64,000 bases of DNA from Gyrodactylus bullatarudis. Lineage: Eukaryota > Platyhelminthes > Monogenea > Gyrodactylidea > Gyrodactylidae. The stretch's first letter is position 1. Every line of letters starts with the position of its first letter. The position numbers and the translations under genes were made by a program. Shown one piece after another: positions 1-11,538 of the stretch. The DNA lies in assembly GCA_012064415.1 (NCBI GenBank), contig SSNU01000209.1, positions 238,262-302,261 of the forward strand, given 5' to 3'. The notes under the pieces were generated by a model, which saw only the letters and a program-made list of their open reading frames with translations, made no database searches and was not told the DNA's origin.

Positions 1-960
1 TCTGTCATTTACATTACAACTTGAAATTTTAACCTTGCCCTGTCACCACGATACTCTGATAGCGAATTCAAATGAAATACTAAAATTTGACTTATTTCTC
101 AGATCTTTAGAAAAGGATTTTTGTGAAATTTACGCATGCAGTATCAGTATTTTCTTTTATCGTTAAAATTGCAAAAACTGTTTAGTAGTATGATGAAATT
201 TGTTGGAAAAAATAACGTGAAATGATACTGTGTCAAGTTATTTTCACAATCATCTACACTGTAAGGATATATATTATACTGTTTTAGTAATTATTACAAC
301 TATTGATACTGCCAGTGTAGATTTCATATTCCCACGTATCTGGTGAAAATATTTCTTCATAAAAATCCCCCACCTAGAGGGTAGTTGTAACCTGAGAAAT
401 GGAGTTATCTAGGCTGAAAAATTAATCTCTAAGAACAATTAATCCCTAAACTCCCTCGCTTCTCATCATTTGTCTACAACAAGGTTTGTAGATAGGCTGA
501 TTACAACATTTGTGAATTATTAATTACTCGATAAAAGTTATTTCACTTTTGCCAAGATGATTTATGGTAAGAATGATCCAGTGGGAAGAATTTCAGGTTC
601 TGCCTACCTAGTAATCGGACAAGCAAGTGTCAAAGGCCTCGTCTCGTAGTCTTAACGATGACAAAAAGTGAACAAATTTCATTCTTGTTAGCATCCGCCA
701 AAGCACCTAACCTACGATGAGTATAAATTTTGGGCATCACAGAACATCCTAGTTCTGAGTATAGTGGTCCTCTCTCTGTTATTCAAACTTTTGCATTATT
801 TAAAATAAATCGAAATTAATTAATTAATCTTCAATTTTCTCCAAAATACAACAGCACCCTGTCAAGAAATCTCTTCTTTTCACAGTCTTTTCATGTTCTC
901 AAATGGCATTCCGTAATCGGAGTGCTTGTACTTGTGTGTGATGAAAGCTGTAGCATTCTC
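1..960. other. Non-coding, no gene seen
   Basis: AT-rich sequence without a convincing open frame, splice-consistent exon or RNA gene on either strand. It precedes the first of three small secreted-peptide genes and probably contains that gene's upstream regulatory DNA, but I can name no specific site. Confidence 0.4.
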
Positions 961-962
961 AA

Positions 963-969
963 TATAAAT
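963..969 (+). promoter_or_regulatory. TATA box of secreted-peptide gene 1
   Basis: TATAAAT lies 50 bp before the ATG at 1013, which would put transcription start near 993 and give a 5' leader of about 20 nt. The other two peptide genes have a TATA box at almost the same distance. Confidence 0.5.
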
Positions 970-1012
970 GAAAAATTAAAATTTTAAATCCAATTTTTCT
1001 TCTCGGTAAATT

Positions 1013-1210
1013 ATGTTGAAGATCGTTAGTGTATTTATGGTCCTATTGATTGCTGGCATTCTCAGTCAGAAATGTCATCTAACTGCAGAGGAAGGTAGCA
1101 AAGTCAAATTTCTTCTCAACTCAATGAGGAAAATTGTCACCGGAAGTGCTGAATTCGCCTCAGATCTCAATAAAGGCTACATGGATACCCTCAAAAATGT
1201 TGAATTCTAA
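1013..1210 (+). CDS. Small secreted single-cysteine peptide 1
   Basis: Intronless 65-codon frame. Residues 1-18 form a signal peptide (Lys at 3, then a Val/Phe/Leu/Ile core, Ser at 18); the predicted mature peptide starts QKC and has 47 residues, one Cys (mature position 3) and an amphipathic helical pattern rich in Lys, Glu, Leu and Val. I do not recognise the family. It shares layout with the genes at 2581-2769 (minus) and 3289-3480 (plus): similar length, signal peptide, mature start Q-D/K-C, one Cys, TATA box about 45-50 bp upstream, no intron. AATAAA follows at 1294-1299. A lone Cys near the mature N-terminus suggests a disulfide-linked dimer or a free thiol, and N-terminal Gln could become pyroglutamate; both are inference. 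Being real rests on the shared pattern, not on homology. Confidence 0.6.
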   Translation: MLKIVSVFMVLLIAGILSQKCHLTAEEGSKVKFLLNSMRKIVTGSAEFASDLNKGYMDTLKNVEF

Positions 1211-1384
1211 TCCTTTCTTGAATATAAAAATATTGTCTCTCATTTTCATAAAAACTTTAAAAAAGATGAAACTCTGACTTTTTAAATCACTAGAATAAAT
1301 TATTCTAGCCTTTATCTTCATGTCATTCAGTAAATCTAAGATGAAAAGGGTTTCATCATAATAGTTGAATTCCATTTTATTCAT

Positions 1385-2520
1385 AATTCATAACCAAACA
1401 GTTCTTCAAAAAGACATAAATTGACTATAACGTCATTCGCTTGCTATCTGACTATGTCGTCTTCTACCTTTTATTTGTCGATAAAGACGAAGAAGGTGTA
1501 ATATTCCTTGAATAATAAGCATTATAGCAGTTATGTTGGTTAATTATTATTTTATTCCTAACTAGGAAAACTGTTTTTTAAATGACTAAATCTAAAATCT
1601 TCAATAAATATTAGTAAAAATATATTCAATCGAAATATATGCCTCTTCCAGGCGTTTCGGTACTAACATACTCAGGCATCTTCTTCATATCTGTTCGTTC
1701 ATTTCTTGATTTGTTGATTTTGAAAATTTACGCCAATCCCATATAACATCCATACAAAATAGACACATTTGTACATGAAAACAAATCTTGAATTTCTTGG
1801 CCTCGAACAATAATATGTCCAAAACAACTATTAAATAAACTATTCACGATCTCGTCGTAACTTACCATTCCTTACACCTCAAAACACATTTCAACTACAA
1901 CTAAAGGACTTCATTACCTGTAATACCTCATTAGGAAATCTGTGAAACATTCAACTTTCAGGCATCGAATCACATTATCCCCCAGCGTGAATACCGAGCA
2001 GATATTTTCTCATCAAAGCCCATATATATTAATGAATTCAATATACTTTTTAGTAGTTTTTATGAATTCAACGTACTGCAGCATTTAGTCTTAGTCAAGA
2101 TCCCCATAAATAAACCCGAAACAACTCTCAATACTCGATTCTGACTAGGATCACCATCTCGATAAGAATGAAGCCCCTTCTTAGTGAAGCTTCTATTGAA
2201 AAAATAATACAAGACTATAGAAGCCCGTTCTAATGTTCCAAAATTGAGATAGTCTTCCTTGGGTTGAGATGCTTGTAATCTAAACTCTTCAATTTTATCT
2301 CAAAGCCTCTGTAATCTTATTGGTCCAGGTGAAAGGCTTGTTTTATTCCAATTATACTTTTACTAATAGGTTCCAGATTTCATAGTTGTGAGTCAAATAT
2401 TGATTTTACAAGACTAATATTTTATAATAACTTCCAATGTCTTAAACAATAACTTAAACCAGTTTCATTTCTCCGGGAGATGTGAGAAATTAAAGTTTCT
2501 TCTTGAATTCTTAACAGAAC
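1385..2520. other. Intergenic, nothing recognised
   Basis: AT-rich intergenic stretch between peptide genes 1 and 2. I see no open frame with coding character, no RNA gene and no clear repeat. Confidence 0.35.
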
Positions 2521-2580
2521 AATGATCGCTCTTTTTTATTCAAATGAAAATAGATAAACTTTATTTTCTGAAGATGATAA

Positions 2581-2769
2581 TTACATTGAAAGAATAATAT
2601 CATTGCCAGCTTGCTGAATTTGGGCTACTTCTTCAAGGACAAGAATTTTGAGGGCTGTAACGACACTCCTGACTTTCGTCAAGTCTTCACGTCTTGTTGT
2701 AGCACAATCTTGACCAAAGACAGCAGTCATGCCAATGGCGACAACCAAGAGGATCAATTGAAATTTCAT
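2581..2769 (-). CDS. Small secreted single-cysteine peptide 2
   Basis: Intronless 62-residue protein on the minus strand, opposite to its two relatives. Residues 1-19 are a signal peptide ending Val-Phe-Gly; the mature 43-mer begins QDC and then forms a predicted amphipathic helix with Leu/Val/Ile spaced along it and an Arg-Arg-Glu-Asp stretch near the start. The only Cys is mature position 3, as in the genes at 1013 and 3289. A TATA box lies at 2813-2821 and a minus-strand AATAAA at 2560-2565, so the gene is complete with short leader and trailer. The overlapping plus-strand frame at 2611-2793 is its antisense shadow. Function unknown; a secreted gland or cuticular product is possible but unsupported. 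Confidence 0.65.
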   Translation of the reverse strand: MKFQLILLVVAIGMTAVFGQDCATTRREDLTKVRSVVTALKILVLEEVAQIQQAGNDIILSM

Positions 2770-2812
2770 AACGAGGTTCTCTCTCTTCTTTAAGCTTTTC
2801 TTGTAATTTATC

Positions 2813-2821
2813 CTTTATATA
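2813..2821 (-). promoter_or_regulatory. TATA box of secreted-peptide gene 2
   Basis: On the minus strand the sequence reads TATATAAAG, starting about 50 bp before the ATG at 2769, matching the spacing of the other two peptide genes. Confidence 0.5.
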
Positions 2822-3244
2822 TATTCAAAATTCATAATTAATTGCTTTCAATTGGAGTTGATAGGATCAACTGTCTCACATGACTACAAAAAGAATAAGC
2901 TCCTTTATAACATTAAAGTACATGAATAATAGGTTACAAATTTCATTCATGGATTTATTTTTGACCAATCGAATTAATCTCGCACAAAATGAGTGATAAT
3001 CCACGATTACCTATAGCGTGATCATTCGTCTGTGATTTAAAACTATTGCCTTTTTATTTTATCTCAAAATTTTCATATTTTCAGGGACAAGTTAATGTTT
3101 GTTGAACGATTAATTAATTAACATAATATATAGAAAGAAAGATTAGGACTCTTGACAGAAAATCTATGAAATAGATCACATGTCTTCTTTGATCTCTCAA
3201 AAATTAATTAGGAAGATACTCGAAAACCCTCTTTTCGTCACTGA

Positions 3245-3251
3245 TATAAAA
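3245..3251 (+). promoter_or_regulatory. TATA box of secreted-peptide gene 3
   Basis: TATAAAA lies 44 bp before the ATG at 3289 and would set transcription start near 3275, leaving a very short 5' leader. Confidence 0.55.
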
Positions 3252-3288
3252 AGCGTAAGAGAGCAGAGAATAATCAAAACCTTGAATC

Positions 3289-3480
3289 ATGAAATCATTC
3301 CTTTCAGTAATTCTTGTTCTTGTCGCCATCTTTTCCATGGTATCCGCTCAAGATTGTGATGCCAACATTGAGGCTGCCAAACAAAAGATGACTGAGCTTA
3401 CTCAAGAAGTTATGCTCAACATTGAAGAACAATTTGATGCTGCTATAACCCAGATTGATGCTCTTCTTGACTCCTTATAA
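3289..3480 (+). CDS. Small secreted single-cysteine peptide 3
   Basis: Intronless 63-residue protein. Residues 1-20 are a textbook signal peptide (Lys2, Leu/Val/Ile core, Val-Ser-Ala before the cut). The mature 43-mer begins QDC, like peptide 2, and continues as a strongly acidic amphipathic helix (repeated Glu/Asp with Met, Leu, Ile, Phe at hydrophobic positions) ending in Leu. It has one Cys. The TATA box at 3245-3251 and AATAAA at 3504-3509 frame a transcript of under 300 nt. No known domain is recognised. The shared QDC start and layout make divergent tandem duplication with peptide 2 the simplest reading; the helical parts have drifted far. Confidence 0.7.
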   Translation: MKSFLSVILVLVAIFSMVSAQDCDANIEAAKQKMTELTQEVMLNIEEQFDAAITQIDALLDSL

Positions 3481-3539
3481 ATGAATTTAAAATATCCTTT
3501 TTCAATAAACAAGTTTTTTTTGATGAATAAACTCAAAAT

Positions 3540-5430
3540 TCTGTTCAGGGATCACAAAAATTTTATTTTAAATTGCGCCGCAAATTACTAATAGTATCAT
3601 ACTATACTAAGTATACTAGTATTCGAAAATTGAATTTTAGAAAAATTCATTGAAAAAATATTGGCGGGTTATTTAAGACTTTTGATAATAAAAATTCCTT
3701 ATATTTTTCTCTCAACATGTAATAACTTTTCTCAAAGGTTTTAAAGCCAAGTGGCAAATTCAGATTTTAAAAAAATTTTCCCAAAAACTCATTTTCTAAA
3801 ACCCGAGTTGCACTGTATAATTTACTGAAATATATTGACAACATATGGGTCATTTTATGAATTTTACACAACTCCTTTAAAATTAGGCCTAAAACTAATC
3901 GGGAGAGATTTTTAGTCATTTCAAAGCACGAAAGTTATCAGCCCTTGTTTCTTTCCGGTCACAAACAGACAAGGAATTACATGGAAAAGGTGACCATTGA
4001 AATTTTGTGATTTGAAACGAAGAAAATTTCATAATTCGAATTTTTAATTTTTGAATTTTTTCTATGAAGTATTTAATCAATAAATTCAAATTATTGATTA
4101 AATAAAGCTAATTGATATGAAGTTTTCATCATAAATTCGAATTTATCAAAGATTTTTTGAAAATCAATGAAATTTCGATAACTCAAAATCTCTCGAAAAT
4201 GGGGTAACTTTACGTCCCACTGTACGTTCAGTGTATACACTGTACGAGTTTCCACTTTGAACGATCGATAATAAATTGTCCCTACTCTCATGTGAACCAA
4301 TTCTTGTAATTTTAACCCCTAATTTCTTTTTTCTAATTTGAGTGAGAATTTTTCAAAAAAATAATTTATGTTTGAAAAGTTGCTAATTGTTTTTTAATTA
4401 CAGTTAGACCTATGTCTTGAGAACTAAAAATGAATCTCTTCTTTCTACCTCGTTTAAATTTAGTTTTCGAAATCATACTTATGATACGGTATCATTGATA
4501 CCTTTCAAGATATAGTCAATAACCCAGTTGAGTAATGATAGTTTTGACTTAGACCTTGAAGAGTAAAGATAAAAAATGTGTAAATTTTTTGAAAATATGA
4601 TTTGCGAAAGGGTGTGGGATAGTTGGATTTTGGCAAATGAGTAAGTACATCAAGATGGTCACTACTAGGCTTGTTATTTGTTTGTTTTGGAGGCGAAAAA
4701 GACCCCCTACTCCGTCAATAAAGTTAGGGAAAAGCTATTTTTCTATAAAAATCAATTTCAGTGAAATAATACAAGTTTGACTATCTTTTAATTCGAATCT
4801 ATGTACGATCAACTAAGCATGGAGAAAAAAGCTCTTTCGAATGAATATTGATAGAATGAAACTTATTATTTTTTATCAGAAAATTCTAGGTTCGTATAGA
4901 AATCCTACTTATAAGTATGATGGTGATTTCGTAAACTAAATCGGGGCAGAGGGAAGAGGGTAATTTTTGGTTCACACAAGTCACAGGTCTGACTGTATCA
5001 ATTTAATACGATTTTACTTTGGCTCATGAGTAGTACCTCGAAACCTAGTAAAGTTTGAAGATTTTAGAAATATTTCTTTTTGGCAAGATATTCAAATTTC
5101 TAATTATCATCTTTGATGGTGAAATTATTTCGAATGCTGAAAGGAATGGAGAATATGCAATATTAAAAAAATCACTTATTTTTTATTCTCAGGTTTGGTG
5201 AATTTTCAGACATTATGGAATGATCTATCTACATTGTACATTCTCTTATTTATGGATTGATTTCAAGACCAAAATAACACACAGCACACACTCTTCTGTA
5301 CACAAAAGTAGAGATTTGGAAAAAAGATTGAAACTTTGTTACATACAGAACAATTGTGTAATGAAATAATGGGTAGAATATAATGAAACAAATGTTTCTG
5401 AAATTTTGATGATGAAAATAATAGTTTAAT
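3540..5430. other. Intergenic with a palindrome-family fragment
   Basis: No gene seen. Around 4080-4260 lies a fragment of the interspersed palindrome superfamily that fills the right half of the window: an end-like AAAGCTAATTGATATGAAG followed by internal phrases such as TCTCTCGAAAA, also found at 50,231. The minus-strand open frame at 4091-4300 lies inside this repeat and is not a gene. Confidence 0.4.
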
Positions 5431-5474
5431 ATTTATTATTATTTGGCAAGGGATAAGGGGAAACAGTGGTTAGG

Positions 5475-7284
<1,810 letters not shown>

Positions 7285-8385
7285 ATGTCCCACATAATAC
7301 ATCCAGAAATTCAAGTGATTGGAAATAAACACTATAGAAAGAATCCAATGAGATCACAGAATAAATCTCTAAATGAAGAAGATCATTTCCACGAGGACCC
7401 CGTAGAACTCGAGAGTCTTGAAATAAATAATCAAATAATTGTTAAACCTCTCAAGTTGAAAGATGATAAATTTACTTGCTCAATTCATATTCCATCGATT
7501 TTCTTTGGTTATATCATCGGCAAAGGACGTCAAAGTTTAAGAGATCTAGAAAATACTACAAAATGCCATATAATCATTCCGAGAAACATTTCCGAAATAA
7601 CCATAGAGTCTACCAAAGAAAGTAGCATTGACGATTGTATCAAATTAATCCAAATGAAAGTTACAGAATGCCGTTTAAAGTCTAAGCCATCTCATTATTT
7701 AGAATTTCATTTAGATACTCCAGAAATTAAGAATAATTTGATCAACTTCAAAAAAGGAATCTACGACAAGTATGGCAAGAGTAAACTTGATTCATGGAAA
7801 ATTTATGAATCAATGTTTCAATTGGTTGAAAAATTCCATATAACCCTCAGTGTTTTTAATGCTGGAGATGATTTTGAATACAAGCTAGTGGAACAAGATT
7901 TGGAGGAATATCTCAAGACAGAAGAGGCTGTCAATCTCTTCCACAAAGGACCTTTCCATTTGGCTATTAGGGGCCTTGAGATTATGAACGATGATCCTAG
8001 TTCAACTTGGGTCCTCTATGCTAGTGTCATCGATGAAAGTGGCAGAATCCAGGAGTTGGCAAATTCAATTGCCCACTATCTCCATTTTAAACAGTGGACC
8101 GATTCCTTGAAAGGAGACCAGATGAAAGTCAAACTCCATGCAACTTTGATAAATTCTAGCAAGAGGACCGAGGAAGAAAAGGAGAATTCAGGCAAGGATA
8201 AAGGTTTTGATGTTAGGGAAATCTTGAAAGATTTTGGAAACTATGAATTCACTTCAGGTTGTATTATTGACAAAATTAGAATAGCTCAAGTCCATAGGAT
8301 CGGCACACATGGAAATATTTACGATAGCTACATTCAGATTCAGCCAGACGGAAAAACAAGCATGTTGAAAAATTATGACAATTGA
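7285..8385 (+). CDS. ASCC1: ASCC1-like KH and 2H-phosphoesterase protein
   Basis: Single-exon 366-residue protein. A KH domain with the GYIIGKGRQ loop at 75-83 is followed by an AKAP7-NLS-like 2H phosphoesterase domain carrying both HxT motifs, H185-I-T187 and H285-A-T287. This order and length match activating signal cointegrator 1 complex subunit 1, a partner of the ASCC3 helicase in nuclear alkylation-damage repair and transcription control. Start chosen at the first ATG of the frame; the preceding sequence is AT-rich with a pyrimidine-containing stretch ending in AAG, so a leader spliced in trans cannot be excluded. AATAAA is at 8418-8423. The gene converges on the LETM1-domain gene; their 3' ends overlap. 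No intron, unlike its neighbours. Confidence 0.93.
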   Translation: MSHIIHPEIQVIGNKHYRKNPMRSQNKSLNEEDHFHEDPVELESLEINNQIIVKPLKLKDDKFTCSIHIPSIFFGYIIGKGRQSLRDLENTTKCHIIIPRNISEITIESTKESSIDDCIKLIQMKVTECRLKSKPSHYLEFHLDTPEIKNNLINFKKGIYDKYGKSKLDSWKIYESMFQLVEKFHITLSVFNAGDDFEYKLVEQDLEEYLKTEEAVNLFHKGPFHLAIRGLEIMNDDPSSTWVLYASVIDESGRIQELANSIAHYLHFKQWTDSLKGDQMKVKLHATLINSSKRTEEEKENSGKDKGFDVREILKDFGNYEFTSGCIIDKIRIAQVHRIGTHGNIYDSYIQIQPDGKTSMLKNYDN

Positions 8386-8452
8386 TCCTTTATTTACATG
8401 ATATTTGTTTAATTTTTAATAAATTGAGATAAATCTTCAATAATCTGTTTGG

Positions 8453-9554
8453 CTATTTAAACATGCTAACTGAGTAAAAGTAGGGCAAATGCGCCTGAAG
8501 AGACTTGTGGATGGGATACATGCTCTGATTAATCTGAGAATAATCGAGAAGAAAAGATATTTTCTCTCCCCTCTTAAGATCACATGCATAGCGCCCCCTA
8601 ACAAGGCATAATTCGTCTAGAAATTTTTCCTCCAACTGATGCAGAGTTGATGGATTCCTCGCAATCTTGCCGTCCTCCAAGTGAATCAAGAGCATTTTAC
8701 GCTCCAAAGACCTAATGAGCATAGGTAGGAGGAGACTCCTCAAGAAAAACAGTCTCTGCATTGTCTTTTCCCTTACTATTGAGTTAATTTCAAGCAAACA
8801 TGTGAGATGGTCCCAGGGAAGAGAGGACAACCTAAAATAATTATCGAATATTGGAATCATGACTTGGACATCTTCCTTATTGATTCTGTGCTCATTAGTG
8901 ATGATACTGGAAATTTTCTGTTTCAACAATTCTTTTTCAAATAAAGACCCGTCGAGATTCGAGGTGAGTTGAAATGAAAGTATGCTGAAGAGTTTCTTTT
9001 TCCTTTCAAATTCCTCTTGGTAGAATTTCTTTCTCATTTCATCTGTCCAGAGGTATTTGATGAGGTATTTGGGAAATAGAAACCTATAGAGAGAATATAA
9101 ATCTATGAGAAAGACTCACAGAATTGGCAGAATGATGACAGTGCCAGGCAACAAGATCACTGAAAGAAATGATACTGTTTTAAGGAGTTCCTTTGGGGCC
9201 CTTCGTACAACTGAGACTTCTGCAAGACTCAAATTTGAGAATGTTTTCACAATATTCTCATCGGATTTGTTACTCATGAAACCGGTTCTTTTGACAATAT
9301 CAACATAGGTGGATATATCTTGTTTAGCTTCGGCAATGCCTAATTATAAGAATTAAGGTTAGATGAATGTGAGATGTACCCTTTTTGCTAATATCGTAGT
9401 ATTTGTAAGCTGTCGGAGAGACTGAGTGAAGTTGATTCTCCAACTTTCTCTGGTAGTAATCCAGTTTCGACTTTAGGGAAAAATGACGATATTGACCGTT
9501 AACATTGATAATTCTACAAGTTGTTTGTGCCAAACGAGAGGTACAGTGTAACAT
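8453..9554 (-). CDS. LETMD1: LETM1-domain mitochondrial protein (LETMD1-like)
   Basis: Three exons, 9554-9380, 9339-9120 and 9083-8453, with phases 1 and 2 agreeing across introns of 40 and 36 bp, give 341 residues, close to animal LETMD1 (about 360). The N-terminus is Arg/Ser/Thr-rich with few acids, like a mitochondrial presequence. Exon 2 carries a hydrophobic membrane segment (LLPGTVIILPIL) that continues into FLFPKYLIKYLW, the family's hallmark region; a LETM1-type ribosome-binding-like helical domain follows. Function by family: inner mitochondrial membrane protein. Its ATG lies 72 bp after the TRIT1 stop codon, with a T-rich tract and TTTAG just 3 nt before it. The very short introns are unusual but the reading frame demands them. 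The minus-strand AATAAA at 8389-8394 sits just past the ASCC1 stop. Confidence 0.85.
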
Positions 9555-9626
9555 TTCCTAAATTAAAGTAAGAATAAAGTAAGTTCCATAAAAAGAATTG
9601 ACAGGAAATAAAAAATATGGTTATTC
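9555..9626 (-). promoter_or_regulatory. Intercistronic region TRIT1-LETMD1 with acceptor-like site
   Basis: These 72 bp on the minus strand hold a T-rich tract ending TTTAATTTAG immediately followed by GAA-ATG, a good 3' splice-site match. No AATAAA precedes it for TRIT1. This is what the junction of two cistrons in a trans-spliced operon looks like; a separate promoter for LETMD1 inside TRIT1 is the alternative. Confidence 0.45.
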
Positions 9627-11058
9627 TTAAAAAATATTTTCTTTTTTTCTATCAACCTGACAGGCAGATGGAGCTGGATTTTTTCGTTTCTTATGTTTAT
9701 TACTGTTCAGATGAGACTTGTAGGAATGCAGGTCATAGAAAACTTTTTGGTCACATTTTAAACAGGTATAGGGTGGCGGGCCATGGTCAAAATCATCATT
9801 AGTGAATGTTGAGTTGTCAGTGAGTTTTTCTGGTCGGAATCCCTCAATGCCATCTATCAAAATGTTTATTTTAAAGGAATTCAGCTCGACTTTTCATTGA
9901 AATACTCACTCTGAATGTCTTGATCTGATAAGAAGGCTTCAACTAAATCTTGTATTTTGGAGAAGACCTTTTCATTCCATACTTGTTCCACTGAATTCTC
10001 AAAATCAGGCATATTACGCTCAATGATCATGGTCTTCAAGACAGCGTCAACATTTATTCGGAATATGGGTAGAGACCCATGAGGTTCTCTTCTGATGAAC
10101 CTATTATTCATCCAACGTTTCTATACTCTAGATTAAAATCAAATTAAATACCCACTTGTCTTACAGCATATTTAAAAGTTGAAGTTAAAAGGTTACTCTT
10201 ACATGCGTTCAAGACTTTAGCTCCCTCTTTGGATTCCCTCTGTGTAGAGGATAAGCGAATGTAATCGCAGAATTCTTTGAGTCCAATGCACTGGAGAATT
10301 CCACGACGTTGTCTTTCGTTTGTTTCGTCTTTATCGAGAAGCATGTCACATAAATCTTTTTCGTTCTGATCCATTTTAACGTCTGTTTATGTAAAAGTTA
10401 ATAAAATCTTACGAAGTTTATCCAGGATTTTGGAACATTTTTCAACAAAACTACAGAGTTCTTCCACGAGGCCATTCTCAACCATTTTCTCAATTCTCAT
10501 AGAAAGAATTTCTTTAAATTGATCTCTATCTTCAAAATCCAACCAAATAATCAAAGAATTAGGATACCTAAGTAAAGAAGGCTTCACAATATTCAACATG
10601 GAATTGTTATTGCGAATTTTCCTTAGCTGATTAGGATGAATTATTTGGGTGATTTTTTCATTCTGGACTGTTTTAAATGAATTGGAGAGAAAATCTTCAT
10701 AAATAAGAGCTTCCATGTAGTATGTTGTACCTCCGACTAAAATCGGTATCTTGGATTGTTTATGCAATTCAGAGATAATTTTCATTGATAGATGCTTGAA
10801 CTTGTTCACATCAAAGTCTACGCCTTCTTCTACGTCAAGGAAACTTAATAGATGATGCTTTATCTGTAAAGTTTCCACAGAGGTGGCTTTATTCAGAGTT
10901 ATATCTAGAGGCTTATTCATCTGCATTGCATCAATGTTGATGATTTCAGTATTGATTTTTTTCGCAAGATCAATGGATAATTTTGTTTTACCGACTCCAG
11001 TGCTTCCAGTGATAAAAATACACTTGCCTGTCATTTTTCTAAAAAGTTGTGCATTCAT
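9627..11058 (-). CDS. TRIT1: tRNA dimethylallyltransferase
   Basis: Transfers a dimethylallyl group from DMAPP to A37 of certain tRNAs (i6A), in mitochondria and cytosol. Four exons, 11058-10413, 10382-10156, 10120-9910 and 9853-9627, have phases 1, 0 and 1 and give 436 residues (human TRIT1 is about 467). Seen: the P-loop GSTGVGKT at 18-25, IDAMQ (family DSMQ), KHHLLSFLD, the GGTTYYMEAL motif, a weakened HPNxxRK segment, QCIGLKEF, and a C-terminal zinc finger of pattern C-x2-C-x13-H-x5-H followed by a Lys-rich tail, as in eukaryotic family members. Introns are only 30-60 bp. I chose the ATG at 11058; another in frame is at 11034. It is followed 72 bp later by LETMD1 on the same strand. Confidence 0.94.
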
Positions 11059-11538
11059 ATCACGATATAGGTAAAACAATTGATTGTACTTATTTTCAAA
11101 AACCAGTTTTCCTAAAACTTTTAATTTTTTTGAAGATTCAAATTTATTATTTTACTAAAATAATTTTAGTCTAAATTTCATGAAAAGTTGCTGAAACAAA
11201 ATATTAGGAAGATGATTATATAGAATTGTTAATTTTCTTTCTTTCAAATATACCATCTATCAAGAGAAACTTAATCTTCCCCTGATCTACCAATTACTAG
11301 TAACTAGTTTAAACCCATCAGAATAGAATTATACGCGTTCAACTACAAGAACTTCATTTCATCAAGAAGATGTCAGATAAGCGACTATTCAAGAATCTAG
11401 ATTTCGAAGACTCGTGAAAAATTTTGAATATGAAAAACATCACTGCGAAAGAATTAAACAAAAATCAAAACGTCTTTACGTTTTTTAACTTGGTGCACAA
11501 ATTCAAACACATCACATTTTTGTTGTCGTAGTAATGCC
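11059..11538. promoter_or_regulatory. Divergent intergenic region TRIT1/GALNT
   Basis: 480 bp between the divergent starts of TRIT1 and the GalNAc-transferase. Very AT-rich with no open frame. It should contain both promoters; I cannot assign a TATA box to either gene with confidence. Confidence 0.35.
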
